Assembly (NCBI GenBank): GCA_900544945.1 | Contig: UQXG01000021.1 | Span: forward strand, 1-20,611 | DNA from: an uncultured Eubacteriales bacterium | Lineage (GTDB): Bacteria > Bacillota > Clostridia > Oscillospirales > Oscillospiraceae | Reading direction: 5' to 3' | Length of the DNA: 20,611 nucleotides | Shown: positions 1-6,438 of the stretch, one piece after another | How the letters are laid out: every line of letters starts with the position of its first letter | How positions within the stretch are numbered: the stretch's first letter is position 1 | Notes under the pieces: model-generated | What the model was told of the DNA's origin: nothing | The model's database searches: none | Seen by the model: only the letters and a program-made list of their open reading frames with translations | Program-made: the position numbers and the translations under genes

Positions 1-1263
1 TTCGTCCAGGAATCCGACTACAACGTGGGTCTGGATGCCGCCATCCTGATGAACCCCACCACCTGGGTCACCACCGGCCATGTGGGCAACTTCTCTGACC
101 CCCTGGTTGACTGCAAGGGCTGCGGCTCCCGTCAGCGGGCGGACAAGCTCATCGAGTCCTGCGAGTCCGGCAAGGACGTGAACGTGGATGCCATGAGCTT
201 CGAGGAAATGGACGCGTTCATCGCAAACCATGAGGAGGTTGTCTGCCCCAACTGCGGCAAGCACCACTTCACCCCCATCCGGAAGTTCAACCTGATGTTC
301 AAGACCCAGATCGGCGTTACCGAGGATTCCTCCTCCACCGTCTACCTGCGTCCGGAAACCGCCCAGGGCATTTTCGTGAACTTCGCCAACATCCAGCGCA
401 CCACCCGGAAAAAGCTGCCCTTCGGCGTATGCCAGGTGGGCAAGGCCTTCCGCAACGAGATCACCCCGGGCAACTTCACCTTCCGTACCCGGGAATTCGA
501 GCAGATGGAGTGCGAGTTCTTCTGCCAGCCCGGCACCGACCTGGAGTGGTTCGCCTACTGGAAGGACTTCTGCAAGCACTGGCTGACGAGCCTGGGCATC
601 CGGGAGGATTCCCTGCGGCTGCGTGACCACGAGCCTGCGGAGCTGGCCTTCTATTCCCGGGCGACCACCGATATCGAGTACCAGTTCCCCTTCGGCTCCG
701 GCTGGGGCGAGCTGTGGGGCATTGCCGACCGTACCGACTACGACCTGGGCCGTCATCAGGAGGCCTCCGGCAAGAGCCTGGACTACTACGATCAGGAAAA
801 GGGCGAGCACTACATCCCCTACGTCATTGAGCCGAGCCTGGGCTGCGACCGGGTGGCTCTGGCCTTCCTGTGCGAGGCCTACGACGAGGAGCAGGTGGGC
901 GTTGACAAGAAGGGCAATCCCGATATCCGCACGGTGCTGCATCTGCATCCCTACCTGGCCCCCTTCAAGGCTGCCATCCTGCCTCTGAGCAAGAAGCTCA
1001 GCCCCAAGGCCGAGGAAATCTACAAGATGCTCAAGAAGGACTTCATGGTGGACTTCGACGATGCCGGCTCCATCGGCAAGCGTTACCGCCGGGAGGACGA
1101 GATCGGCACGCCTCTGTGCGTCACCGTGGACTTCCAGACCGTTGGCGATGAGACTACCCCCGCCGACAACTGCGTCACCGTCCGTGACCGGGACACCATG
1201 GAGCAGGTGAGAATCCCCATCTGTGAGCTGCGGGATTACATCGCCAAGAAGTGCGAGTTCTAA
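1..1263 (+). CDS. glyQS: Glycyl-tRNA synthetase, class II single-chain type, 5'-truncated by the window
   Basis: Charges tRNA-Gly with glycine in the cytoplasm. The frame is open from base 1, reading FVQESDYNVGLDAAILMNP, so the start lies upstream and about 420 residues remain. Class II signatures are visible: motif 2 near 448-522 (FRNEITPGNFTFRTREFEQ), and motif 3 near 829-867 (EPSLGCDRVALAF). Two CxxC pairs (codons at 112/121 and 244/253) form a likely zinc-binding insertion. The C-terminal part (from about 910) matches an anticodon-binding domain, with DDAGSIGKRYRREDEIGTP. This is the homodimeric, archaeal/eukaryotic-like enzyme rather than the alpha2beta2 GlyQ/GlyS type. A terminator follows 26 bp after the stop, so it ends its transcription unit. 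The symbol glyQS (sometimes glyS) is a naming choice. Confidence 0.96.
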   Translation, partial: FVQESDYNVGLDAAILMNPTTWVTTGHVGNFSDPLVDCKGCGSRQRADKLIESCESGKDVNVDAMSFEEMDAFIANHEEVVCPNCGKHHFTPIRKFNLMFKTQIGVTEDSSSTVYLRPETAQGIFVNFANIQRTTRKKLPFGVCQVGKAFRNEITPGNFTFRTREFEQMECEFFCQPGTDLEWFAYWKDFCKHWLTSLGIREDSLRLRDHEPAELAFYSRATTDIEYQFPFGSGWGELWGIADRTDYDLGRHQEASGKSLDYYDQEKGEHYIPYVIEPSLGCDRVALAFLCEAYDEEQVGVDKKGNPDIRTVLHLHPYLAPFKAAILPLSKKLSPKAEEIYKMLKKDFMVDFDDAGSIGKRYRREDEIGTPLCVTVDFQTVGDETTPADNCVTVRDRDTMEQVRIPICELRDYIAKKCEF

Positions 1264-1288
1264 GGAAACTCGGAATTTCAGATTTTTT

Positions 1289-1325
1289 GACCCGTGTTCT
1301 CAGGAACACGGGTCTTTTCCTTTTT
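1289..1325 (+). terminator. Intrinsic terminator of glyQS
   Basis: An 11-bp perfect stem GACCCGTGTTC / GAACACGGGTC (1289-1299 and 1304-1314) with a TCAG loop is followed by TTTTCCTTTTT. It lies 26 bp after the stop codon. A run of T also precedes the stem, but no T-tract is present for the opposite strand. Confidence 0.9.
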
Positions 1326-1370
1326 CCTGAGAACCAATTAAGGACTCGTAGGGGCGGCCATTGGCCGCCT

Positions 1371-1474
1371 CCCTTGCCTCTCCCTATGGGAGAGGTGCCC
1401 CGCAGGGGCGGAGAGGGCACGTTTTCCCTCTCAGTCACTTCGTGACAGCTCCCCCAGAGTGGGAGCCAAGGGGG
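1371..1474 (+). repeat. Palindromic repeat unit A, copy 1
   Basis: About 104 nt beginning CCCTTGCCTCTCCC and ending GGAGCCAAGGGG. It holds successive hairpins: CTCTCCCTATGGGAGAG, GCCCCGCAGGGGC, AGTCACTTCGTGACA and CTCCCCCAGAGTGGGAG. A near-identical copy lies in reverse orientation at 10415-10520, where it sits inside a different element. Confidence 0.8.
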
Positions 1475-1536
1475 AGGAGGTTGCTCCAAATTTTACCGAG
1501 AACCACCCCAAAACGCACTGGTGCGGGAGCACCTAC

Positions 1537-1677
1537 GGCTCCCTTGTGTAAAGGGAGCTGGCAAAAATCTTTGATTTTTGACTGAGGGATTGTCAAAATA
1601 TAGAAATTCTGATCCCCTCAGTCATGGCCTTGCGTGAGACGGCCATGACAGCTCCCCTTGGTCAGCAAGGGGGAGCC
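1537..1677 (+). repeat. Palindromic repeat unit B, copy 1
   Basis: A 141-nt unit with mirrored architecture. GGCTCCCTT...AAGGGAGCTG is followed by the hairpin CAAAAATCTTTGATTTTTG, then CTGAGGGAT, a short spacer, ATCCCCTCAG, a variable hairpin (GTCATGGCC/GGCCATGAC), then CAGCTCCCCTT...AAGGGGGAGCC. The left and right halves are also complementary to each other (CTGAGGGAT with ATCCCCTCAG; GGGAGCTG with CAGCTCCC). The unit can therefore fold as a row of hairpins or as one long dyad. Copy 2 is at 4644-4800. Confidence 0.8.
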
Positions 1678-1734
1678 TTTGGTGGCCAATGGCCGCCCCT
1701 ACTTGCTCCATCGGAATTCTCAGAAGAACCGGCC

Positions 1735-1763
1735 GCATAACCTGCCCCCTGGGCGCATAGGCT
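1735..1763 (+). promoter_or_regulatory. Possible sigma-E-like promoter of yabPQ
   Basis: GCATAA (1735-1740), a 15-nt gap and CATAGGCT (1756-1763) partly resemble the mother-cell sigma-E consensus (ATA-type -35, CATACAAT-type -10). In Bacillus subtilis yabP and yabQ are sporulation genes under sigma-E. The match is weak and the predicted start falls just ahead of the ribosome binding site, so this is a suggestion only. Confidence 0.25.
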
Positions 1764-1784
1764 TTACGGCAAGGAGGGAAGGCC

Positions 1785-2045
1785 ATGGAGGAAGCGCATC
1801 TGCCCCACAAGCTGCAACTCAACGAGCGAGAAAGCCTGACCATGACCGGAGTGGCCGAGGTGGTCAGCTTCGACGAAAATACGGTGGTGCTCCAGACGTC
1901 CCTGGGGCTTCTGGTCATTCAGGGTCAGCAGCTCCAGCTGAAAAACCTGACTCTGGAGGGAGGCCAGGTGGCCGTGGAAGGGAGCATCCGGGCTCTGTCC
2001 TACGAGGAACCCCGGCAGACCGGCTGGCGCAGACTGTTCCGATGA
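1785..2045 (+). CDS. yabP: Sporulation protein YabP
   Basis: An 86-residue protein of the YabP/YqfC family, small beta-rich proteins needed in the mother cell for spore cortex/coat assembly in Bacillus. The sequence shows the family pattern: an N-terminal stretch ending in ERESLTMTGVAEVVSFDENTVVLQT, then LGLLVIQGQQLQLKNLTLEGGQVAVEG and a C-terminal basic tail. The ATG at 1785 has AAGGAGG (1771-1777) 7 nt upstream, which decides the start. Its stop overlaps the yabQ start (ATGA, 2042-2045), a coupled pair as in other spore formers. The S4-domain gene (yabO) usually found just upstream is absent here; a repeat element occupies that position. No signal peptide or membrane segment is visible. Confidence 0.9.
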   Translation: MEEAHLPHKLQLNERESLTMTGVAEVVSFDENTVVLQTSLGLLVIQGQQLQLKNLTLEGGQVAVEGSIRALSYEEPRQTGWRRLFR

Positions 2046-2683
2046 CCCCGGAAACGGCGGCTTACCGCCTGGTCTGCGCCCTGACCCTGGGGGCGGCGCT
2101 GGGGCTGCTTTACGGCTTTCTGCGGCCTCTGCGGCCGAAGCACACGGTGCTCGCCGACGGGCTTTTCCTGCTGGGAGCCTTCTGGGTCTGGCTCTACTAC
2201 AACTTCGCCCTGTGCGGCGGGGACATCCGTCTGGGCTGCTGCGGGGGGCTTCTGGCCGGAGGGCTTGCCTGGGAGAGCACCGCCGGACGGTGGCTCAGGC
2301 CGGTTTTTTGGTGGTTTTGGCTTAAAATCCAGGCACTTTGGAGGCTTACGTTGTTTCCGTTCAAAAAATTTTCCGGTTTGGCGAAAATTTTGTTTGCATC
2401 TGTGAAAAAATGGGTTACAATAGTAAAAATCCATGTTCACAGCCGGACGGCCCGGCAAAGAGGTAATCCCCATGAAAGAATTCAAAACCGGAAAGGTAAA
2501 GGTCAGGCTGCGTCCCGCCCCGGCGGCGCTGAAAATCGCCCTGATTGCCCTGATTGTCTTCTCCGTCTGCGCCCTGGTTGCCCTGCGATGGGTGCACAAC
2601 GGCATTGTGGAGGCAACGGCGGAAAAGCAGCAGCAGGCGGCGGCTCTGGAAGGCACAAACGCCGACTTGCAGGAAAGAATTGA
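2042..2683 (+). CDS. yabQ: Spore cortex biosynthesis protein YabQ, with an abnormally long 3' overlap into divIC
   Basis: A YabQ-type membrane protein thought to act in the mother cell in cortex formation. The first ~110 residues hold several hydrophobic segments (about residues 9-27, 38-58 and 66-82), followed by a Trp-rich WWFWLKIQALWRL stretch and a basic tail (FPFKKFSGLAKILFASVKKW). It starts at an ATGA overlap with yabP. The frame stays open to 2683, giving 213 residues. However, from 2472 onward it overlaps divIC in another frame, and the last ~70 residues (Arg/Gly/Pro-rich, not membrane-like) look like an out-of-frame reading of divIC. The family product probably ends near 2470-2500; either the stop was lost or a frameshift lies near the 3' end. 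The function call is firm and the 3' end is not. Confidence 0.75.
   Translation: MTPETAAYRLVCALTLGAALGLLYGFLRPLRPKHTVLADGLFLLGAFWVWLYYNFALCGGDIRLGCCGGLLAGGLAWESTAGRWLRPVFWWFWLKIQALWRLTLFPFKKFSGLAKILFASVKKWVTIVKIHVHSRTARQRGNPHERIQNRKGKGQAASRPGGAENRPDCPDCLLRLRPGCPAMGAQRHCGGNGGKAAAGGGSGRHKRRLAGKN
2393..2421 (+). promoter_or_regulatory. Likely housekeeping (sigma-A) promoter for divIC, inside yabQ
   Basis: TTTGCA (2393-2398), a 17-nt spacer and TACAAT (2416-2421) lie in a locally AT-rich stretch at the 3' end of yabQ, about 50 nt before the divIC start. It would let divIC, the S1 gene and downstream genes be expressed during growth, independently of the sporulation genes yabPQ. Inferred from the motif only. 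Confidence 0.5.
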
Positions 2684-2774
2684 CAAGGCCGGTTCCGTTC
2701 AGGGCATTCAGGACATCGCAAGAGACGAGCTGGGCCTTGTGAACCCGGACACCGTCCTCATTCAACCGGAATAA
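2472..2774 (+). CDS. divIC: Septum formation initiator, DivIC/FtsB family
   Basis: A 100-residue bitopic membrane protein of the DivIC/FtsB family, which bridges DivIB/FtsL in the divisome and is needed for septation. It shows a short basic cytoplasmic N-terminus (MKEFKTGKVKVRLR), one membrane helix (about residues 22-40), a coiled-coil segment (EATAEKQQQAAALEGTNADL) and the family C-terminus ARDELGLVNPDTVLIQPE. I chose the ATG at 2472 because AAAGAGG (2457-2463) lies 8 nt upstream; an in-frame ATG at 2433 lacks a ribosome binding site. It lies in the conserved order yabP-yabQ-divIC-S1. It overlaps the open yabQ frame by 212 nt. Confidence 0.9.
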   Translation: MKEFKTGKVKVRLRPAPAALKIALIALIVFSVCALVALRWVHNGIVEATAEKQQQAAALEGTNADLQERIDKAGSVQGIQDIARDELGLVNPDTVLIQPE

Positions 2775-2819
2775 TTGACGAAACGTCATTATATAACATT
2801 TGGAGGAAGCAGAGCATAT

Positions 2820-3329
2820 ATGGAGTTAACCGTAGGAGCCATCGTAGAGGGCAAAGTCAAATCCATCACCAATTTCGGCGCGTTTGTCTCATTGCCGGAG
2901 GGAAAGACCGGCATGGTACATATTTCCGAAGTGGCCAATGCCTATGTCAGCGACATCCGCCAGCACCTGACCGAGGGTCAGGACGTGAAGGTGATGGTCA
3001 TCGGCATGGAAAACGGGAAGATCAATCTTTCCATCAAGCGCTTGGAGCCTAAGCCCCAGCGGGAGCAGGGCGGCAAAGCGCCTTTCCGGGGGGGCAATAG
3101 CCAGCCCCGCAGAGAGGGCTTCCAGAACCGGGAGGGCAATCGTCCCAACCGGGAGAATCCCCGGCCCCAGCAGCAGCGCGCCCCCATGCAGCCCGCCGCC
3201 CCCAAGACCGCCGATCAGCTCTTTGAGGAGAAGCTGAAGGCCTTCATGACCGAATCCGACAGCAAGCTCTCCGGCATCAAGCAGTACGCCGACCACCGCA
3301 GCTCCAGCCGTCCCAGAAGAAGAGGCTGA
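2820..3329 (+). CDS. yabR: S1-domain RNA-binding protein (YabR-like)
   Basis: A 169-residue protein with one S1 RNA-binding domain (residues about 1-75: VGAIVEGKVKSITNFGAFV, GKTGMVHISEVA, VKVMVIGMENGKINLSIKRL). A long low-complexity tail rich in Arg, Asn, Gln, Pro and Gly follows (about 80-130), and it ends in a basic SSSRPRRRG. The S1 fold binds single-stranded RNA; the Bacillus neighbour YabR and general stress protein 13 have the same domain. The ATG at 2820 is chosen because the S1 domain begins MELTVG there. The nearest Shine-Dalgarno (GGAGG, 2802-2806) is 13 nt away, longer than its neighbours. The upstream TTG at 2775 would add unmatched residues. It is the fourth member of the yab-divIC cluster, and the next gene follows 1 nt after its stop. 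Confidence 0.88.
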   Translation: MELTVGAIVEGKVKSITNFGAFVSLPEGKTGMVHISEVANAYVSDIRQHLTEGQDVKVMVIGMENGKINLSIKRLEPKPQREQGGKAPFRGGNSQPRREGFQNREGNRPNRENPRPQQQRAPMQPAAPKTADQLFEEKLKAFMTESDSKLSGIKQYADHRSSSRPRRRG

Positions 3330-3330
3330 T

Positions 3331-4029
3331 ATGCGGACGGTGGTCGTAACCGGCGGCTCCCGGGGCATCGGCGCAGCCATTGTCGCCCGCTTTGCCGCCC
3401 GGGGAGATCGGGTGTACTTCCTGTACGAGAAAAATCACCAGGCGGCGAAGGCGGTTTCGGAAAAAACCGGGGCGACCGCCATCTGCTGCGACGTAGCGGA
3501 CGGAGAGCAGGTGAAGGCGGCTTTCGCCCGGATTCCGGAAGTGGACATTCTGGTGTGCAACGCGGGAATCTGCTGGTACGGCCTTCTGTCCTCCATGGAG
3601 GAAGGGGACTGGGATCGGCTCTTTGCTGTGAACGTCAAGGGAATTTATCACTGCGTACGCGCCGCCATGCCCGCGTTTCTGCGCACCCACCGGGGAAGCA
3701 TCGTCACTGTTTCCAGCATGTGGGGACAGGTGGGCGCCTCCTGTGAGGCGGCTTACTCTGCCACAAAAGGGGCGGTGATTGCCCTGACCAAGGCGCTGGC
3801 TCAGGAGCTTGGCCCCAGCGGCATCCGGGTCAACTGCGTGGCTCCGGGGGTAATCCTCACGGACATGTGCGCCAGCGTGGGTTCTGATGTGCTGGAGGGG
3901 CTTGCCCAGGAGGCGGCTCTGGGGCGCAACGGAACCCCGGAGGACGTTGCTCAGGCGGTGGAGGCTCTGGCCGAGGCGGAATTTGTCACGGGACAGGTTC
4001 TTGGCGTCAGCGGCGGATATGTTATGTAA
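3331..4029 (+). CDS. Short-chain dehydrogenase/reductase, FabG-like
   Basis: A 232-residue classical SDR oxidoreductase, cytosolic and NAD(P)-dependent. Seen directly: the Rossmann glycine motif TGGSRGIG (residues about 6-13), NAG (about 75), the catalytic Ser in VTVSSMWG, the YxxxK motif in YSATKG, and VNCVAPGVILTDM. It ends GQVLGVSGGYVM, as FabG-like proteins do. Length is normal. The start is 1 nt after the S1 gene stop and uses the AGAAGAGG purine run inside that gene, so translation is coupled. The position outside any fab cluster means a fatty-acid role should not be assumed; the substrate is unknown. The N-terminal Arg and the RGDR segment would favour NADP, a weak inference. Confidence 0.9.
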   Translation: MRTVVVTGGSRGIGAAIVARFAARGDRVYFLYEKNHQAAKAVSEKTGATAICCDVADGEQVKAAFARIPEVDILVCNAGICWYGLLSSMEEGDWDRLFAVNVKGIYHCVRAAMPAFLRTHRGSIVTVSSMWGQVGASCEAAYSATKGAVIALTKALAQELGPSGIRVNCVAPGVILTDMCASVGSDVLEGLAQEAALGRNGTPEDVAQAVEALAEAEFVTGQVLGVSGGYVM

Positions 4030-4052
4030 ATAGATACACGGAGGAAACGACT

Positions 4053-4493
4053 ATGAAAATTGCGATTGCCTGTGATCACGGTGCTCTGGCACTGAAAAAT
4101 AAAATGGTGGAGGTTCTGACCAAGGAAGGCTACGAAGTCAAGGACTTCGGCACCTACACCTCCGACAGCTGCGACTATCCGGATTATGCCGCCCCGGCGG
4201 CGAAGGCGGTGGCCGCGGGGGAGTGCGAGAAGGGCATTGTGCTGTGCACCACCGGCATCGGCGTGTCCATCACCGCCAACAAGGTCAAGGGCATCCGCTG
4301 CGCTCTGCTGAGCGACGTGATGTCCGCCCGGCTGACCCGGGAGCACAACGACACCAACATGATGGCCATCGGCGCCGGTGTGGTGGGGGAAAATCTGGCT
4401 CTGGAAATCATGCACACCTGGCTGAAAACTCCCTTCAGCGGCGAGGCCCGGCATCAGCGGAGAATTGATAAGGTCATGGCTCTGGAAAAGTAA
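4053..4493 (+). CDS. rpiB: Ribose-5-phosphate isomerase B
   Basis: A 146-residue RpiB/LacAB-family isomerase that interconverts ribose-5-phosphate and ribulose-5-phosphate in the pentose phosphate pathway. Seen: the N-terminal phosphate/substrate motif IACDHGA, SCDYPDYA, the active-site Cys in CTTGIGVSITANK, the EHNDTNMMAIG motif with the catalytic His, and the C-terminal arginine helix (RHQRRIDKV). GGAGG (4040-4044) is 8 nt before the ATG. The gap to the SDR gene is 23 bp, so the two are probably cotranscribed. Allose-6-phosphate or galactose-6-phosphate isomerase is a less likely alternative, since no sugar operon is nearby. A repeat block follows, and the first good terminator is about 310 bp downstream. 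Confidence 0.95.
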   Translation: MKIAIACDHGALALKNKMVEVLTKEGYEVKDFGTYTSDSCDYPDYAAPAAKAVAAGECEKGIVLCTTGIGVSITANKVKGIRCALLSDVMSARLTREHNDTNMMAIGAGVVGENLALEIMHTWLKTPFSGEARHQRRIDKVMALEK

Positions 4494-4547
4494 GCAGAGC
4501 CTGACGGACAGAAATGCGCGAAATATTGCAAATCTTCCATAGAACCT

Positions 4548-4800
4548 GTAGGGGCGGCCATTGGCCGCCCGTTTTTACGCCGTTTTTTCCTAGAACCCGG
4601 GCGGAAAAGACTCCCCCCTTGCTGACCAAGGGGAGCACCCAAAGGCTCCCTTGTGTAAAGGGAGCTGGCAAAAATCTCTGATTTTTGACTGAGGGATTGT
4701 AAAACTGCGTCAATGAAAGCACACAAAAAGATGGGAGTTCTGATCCCCTCAGCCCCAGTGTGCGCACTGGGGCAGCTCCCCTTGATCAGCAAGGGGAGCC
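4548..4800. repeat. Second intergenic repeat block (left end shared with the 1348 element, plus unit B)
   Basis: It starts with the same 19-mer as 1348 (GTAGGGGCGGCCATTGGCC at 4548-4566, self-complementary around GGCCATTGGCC). Next is a stretch with CTCCCCCCTTGCTGACCAAG (4610-4629), which is the unit B right end in reverse orientation, and then a full unit B (4644-4800). No matching right-hand 19-mer is found, so this copy lacks one terminus. It occupies most of the 482-bp gap between rpiB and the lipoprotein gene. I see no gene in it. Confidence 0.7.
4644..4800 (+). repeat. Palindromic repeat unit B, copy 2
   Basis: A 157-nt copy of the unit at 1537-1677 in the same orientation. The outer parts match closely (GGCTCCCTTGTGTAAAGGGA; CAAAAATC...GATTTTTG; CTGAGGGAT; ATCCCCTCAG; CAGCTCCCCTT...AAGGGGAGCC). 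The spacer between the halves differs. The variable hairpin is here GCCCCAGTG TGCG CACTGGGGC instead of GTCATGGCC/GGCCATGAC. Confidence 0.8.
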
Positions 4801-4804
4801 TTTT

Positions 4805-4834
4805 GCCCCCCCTTTACACAAGGGGGGCTTTTTT
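4805..4834 (+). terminator. Terminator-like hairpin after rpiB / repeat block
   Basis: An 8-bp stem CCCCCCTT (4807-4814) / AAGGGGGG (4820-4827) with a TACAC loop, then C and six T. It can act as an intrinsic terminator for the rpiB unit and isolates the lipoprotein promoter downstream. The stem sequence (CCTTTACACAAGG) is the same motif that caps repeat unit B, so the terminator appears to derive from the repeat. Confidence 0.7.
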
Positions 4835-4904
4835 GGTGCTTCCCTTTTTTACCCCCGCTCCGGAAAAATTTTGGAAATAACAGGCGCATTTTTTCCCTTT
4901 CCTC

Positions 4905-4933
4905 TGGTAAACGGAAGGGGATTATGCTATACT
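4905..4933 (+). promoter_or_regulatory. Likely sigma-A promoter of the lipoprotein/kinase operon
   Basis: An extended -10, TGCTATACT (4925-4933), lies about 40 nt ahead of the start codon. A poor -35 (TGGTAA, 4905-4910) sits 17 nt upstream of the -10 hexamer. The extended TGn would compensate for it. Confidence 0.5.
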
Positions 4934-4975
4934 GAGTCCATAAAATACTTCACATCAGGAAAGAAGAACAGGAAT

Positions 4976-6433
4976 ATGAAACAAAAGAGAACTGCGTCTC
5001 TGGCGCTGTGCGCCGCCCTGCTGGTAAGCACCCTGCTGGCAGGCTGCGGCGGCAAAAGCACCCAGCTTAACCCTAAGGAGCCGGTGAACCTGACCATCTG
5101 GCACTACTACAACGGCTCCCAGCTGTCCGCCTTTTCCGAGATTGTGGATACCTTCAACAGCACCGTCGGCCAGGAAAAGGGCATCTATGTTTCCAGCTAC
5201 AGCAAGGGCTCCGTCAACGATCTGGAATCCGCCGTCCGGGATTCCCTGGAGGGCAAGGTAGGCGCGGAGGCGCTGCCCGATCTGTTCTCCTCCTATTCCG
5301 ACACCGCCTTCCACGCCGAGCAGGCGGGGGCTCTGGCGAATCTCTCCGACTACTTCACCCAGGAGGAGCTGGATGATTACATCCCCTCCTATGTGAAGGA
5401 AGGCTGCATCGCCGCCGACGGCAGTCTGCGGATTTTCCCCATTGCCAAGTCCACGGAGGTCATGATTCTGAACAAAACCGACTGGGAGCCCTTTGCGGAA
5501 AGCACCGGCGTGACTCTGGAGGATCTGGCCACCATTGAGGGAGTTGTGGAAGTCTCCAGGAAATACTACCAGTGGACGGACGACCAGACCCCGGACATTC
5601 CCGGTGACGGCAAGGCCTTCTACGGCAGAGACGCTCTGCCCAACTACTTCTTTGTCGGCGCCCAGCAGCTGGGTCAGCCCCTTCTGAAGGTGGAAAACAA
5701 CCAGGCCCATGTGAACGCCGATCAGGAGGTTTTCCGGAAGCTCTGGGACAACTACTATGTGCCCATGGTCAGCGGCTGGTTCGGCGCCTATGGCAAATTC
5801 CGCTCCGACGACGTGAAAACCGGCTACTTACTGGCCTACACCGGCTCCACCGCCTCCGCCGGATACTTCCCCAAGCAGGTGGAGACGGAAACCGGTTCCT
5901 ATCCCATTGACTATGAAGTTCTGCCTGTGCCCATTTTTGCCGGGGGCAAAAACGTGATCGTCCAGCAGGGCGCGGGCATGGCCGTCACCAAGTCCGATGC
6001 CAAGCGGGAGGCGGCGGCTGTGGAATTCCTGCGCTGGTTTACCCAGGCGGAAAACAACGTGCGCTTCGGGGCAAGCTCCGGGTATCTGCCCGTTCGGAAG
6101 GAAGCCAACCGGGTGGAGACCTTCCGGAAAATCGCGGAGGATCAGCATTTGGAAATGGATCCCATCACCGATTCCTGCATTACCTTCTCCCTGGAACATA
6201 TGGCGCAAGCCGAATTCTTCACCCCCCAGACCTTCACGGGCGGCACCGCCGTGCGCAGCGTGCTGGAGCGCAGCCTGGCAGACAAAATCACCGCCGACCT
6301 TGCCGATATCCAGCAGAAGACGGCTTCCGGTGCCGACCGGGAGGCGGTGCTGGCGAAGTACACCTCCGACGCCGCCTTTGAAAACTGGTACAGGGGCTTT
6401 GTCGCCGAGATTGCAAACGCGTTGAAAGGCTGA
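4976..6433 (+). CDS. Extracellular solute-binding lipoprotein (family 1), partner of the adjacent sensor kinase
   Basis: A 485-residue lipoprotein anchored outside the membrane. It has a lipoprotein signal peptide with lipobox LAGC (Cys24) in MKQKRTASLALCAALLVSTL..., then the family 1 binding-protein opening VNLTIWHYYNGSQ. Further typical stretches are DLFSSYSDTAFHAEQAGALANLSDY, PNYFFVGAQQLGQP, GAGMAVTKSDAKREAAAVEFLRWFT and SSGYLPVRKEA. The frame is open further upstream, but that part is repeat sequence and lacks a signal peptide; AGGAAAG/ACAGGA precede the ATG at 4976. No ABC permease or ATPase gene is beside it. Instead a hybrid histidine kinase starts 5 nt after its stop, so it probably presents a ligand (sugar or other small solute, unknown) to the kinase rather than only feeding a transporter. 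Confidence 0.85.
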   Translation: MKQKRTASLALCAALLVSTLLAGCGGKSTQLNPKEPVNLTIWHYYNGSQLSAFSEIVDTFNSTVGQEKGIYVSSYSKGSVNDLESAVRDSLEGKVGAEALPDLFSSYSDTAFHAEQAGALANLSDYFTQEELDDYIPSYVKEGCIAADGSLRIFPIAKSTEVMILNKTDWEPFAESTGVTLEDLATIEGVVEVSRKYYQWTDDQTPDIPGDGKAFYGRDALPNYFFVGAQQLGQPLLKVENNQAHVNADQEVFRKLWDNYYVPMVSGWFGAYGKFRSDDVKTGYLLAYTGSTASAGYFPKQVETETGSYPIDYEVLPVPIFAGGKNVIVQQGAGMAVTKSDAKREAAAVEFLRWFTQAENNVRFGASSGYLPVRKEANRVETFRKIAEDQHLEMDPITDSCITFSLEHMAQAEFFTPQTFTGGTAVRSVLERSLADKITADLADIQQKTASGADREAVLAKYTSDAAFENWYRGFVAEIANALKG

Positions 6434-6438
6434 GATTT

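Larger units (their letters stand above)
1348..1702. mobile_element. Composite repeat element with perfect 19-nt inverted ends (MITE-like, non-coding)
   Basis: The 19-mer GTAGGGGCGGCCATTGGCC at 1348-1366 recurs as its exact reverse complement at 1684-1702, bounding 355 bp that fills most of the gap between glyQS and yabP. Inside lie two palindromic units, A (1371-1474) and B (1537-1677). Each is built of short hairpins, such as CCTCTCC/GGAGAGG and CAGTCACTTCGTGACAG. Short frames can be read through it, but they have no ribosome binding site and consist of repeat sequence, so I treat the element as non-coding. No clear target-site duplication is visible at the ends. The same left end recurs at 4548. 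Mobility is inferred from the inverted ends and from copies elsewhere in the window. Confidence 0.7.

Noticed and set aside
1251..1585. Short frames in the glyQS-yabP gap
   Set aside because: They translate palindromic repeats, differ between copies, and lack ribosome binding sites.
1348..1702. CRISPR array or tRNA cluster
   Set aside because: Repeats are not evenly spaced with unique spacers, and no cloverleaf with TTCGA-type arms was seen; the stems are nested palindromes.
1658..2041. N-terminal extension of the yabQ frame back to 1658
   Set aside because: It runs through the repeat element and yabP in another frame and has no ribosome binding site; the ATGA overlap at 2042 is the natural start.
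2775..2819. TTG start for the S1 protein at 2775
   Set aside because: It would add residues without similarity to the S1 family and has no ribosome binding site; ATG at 2820 starts the domain directly.
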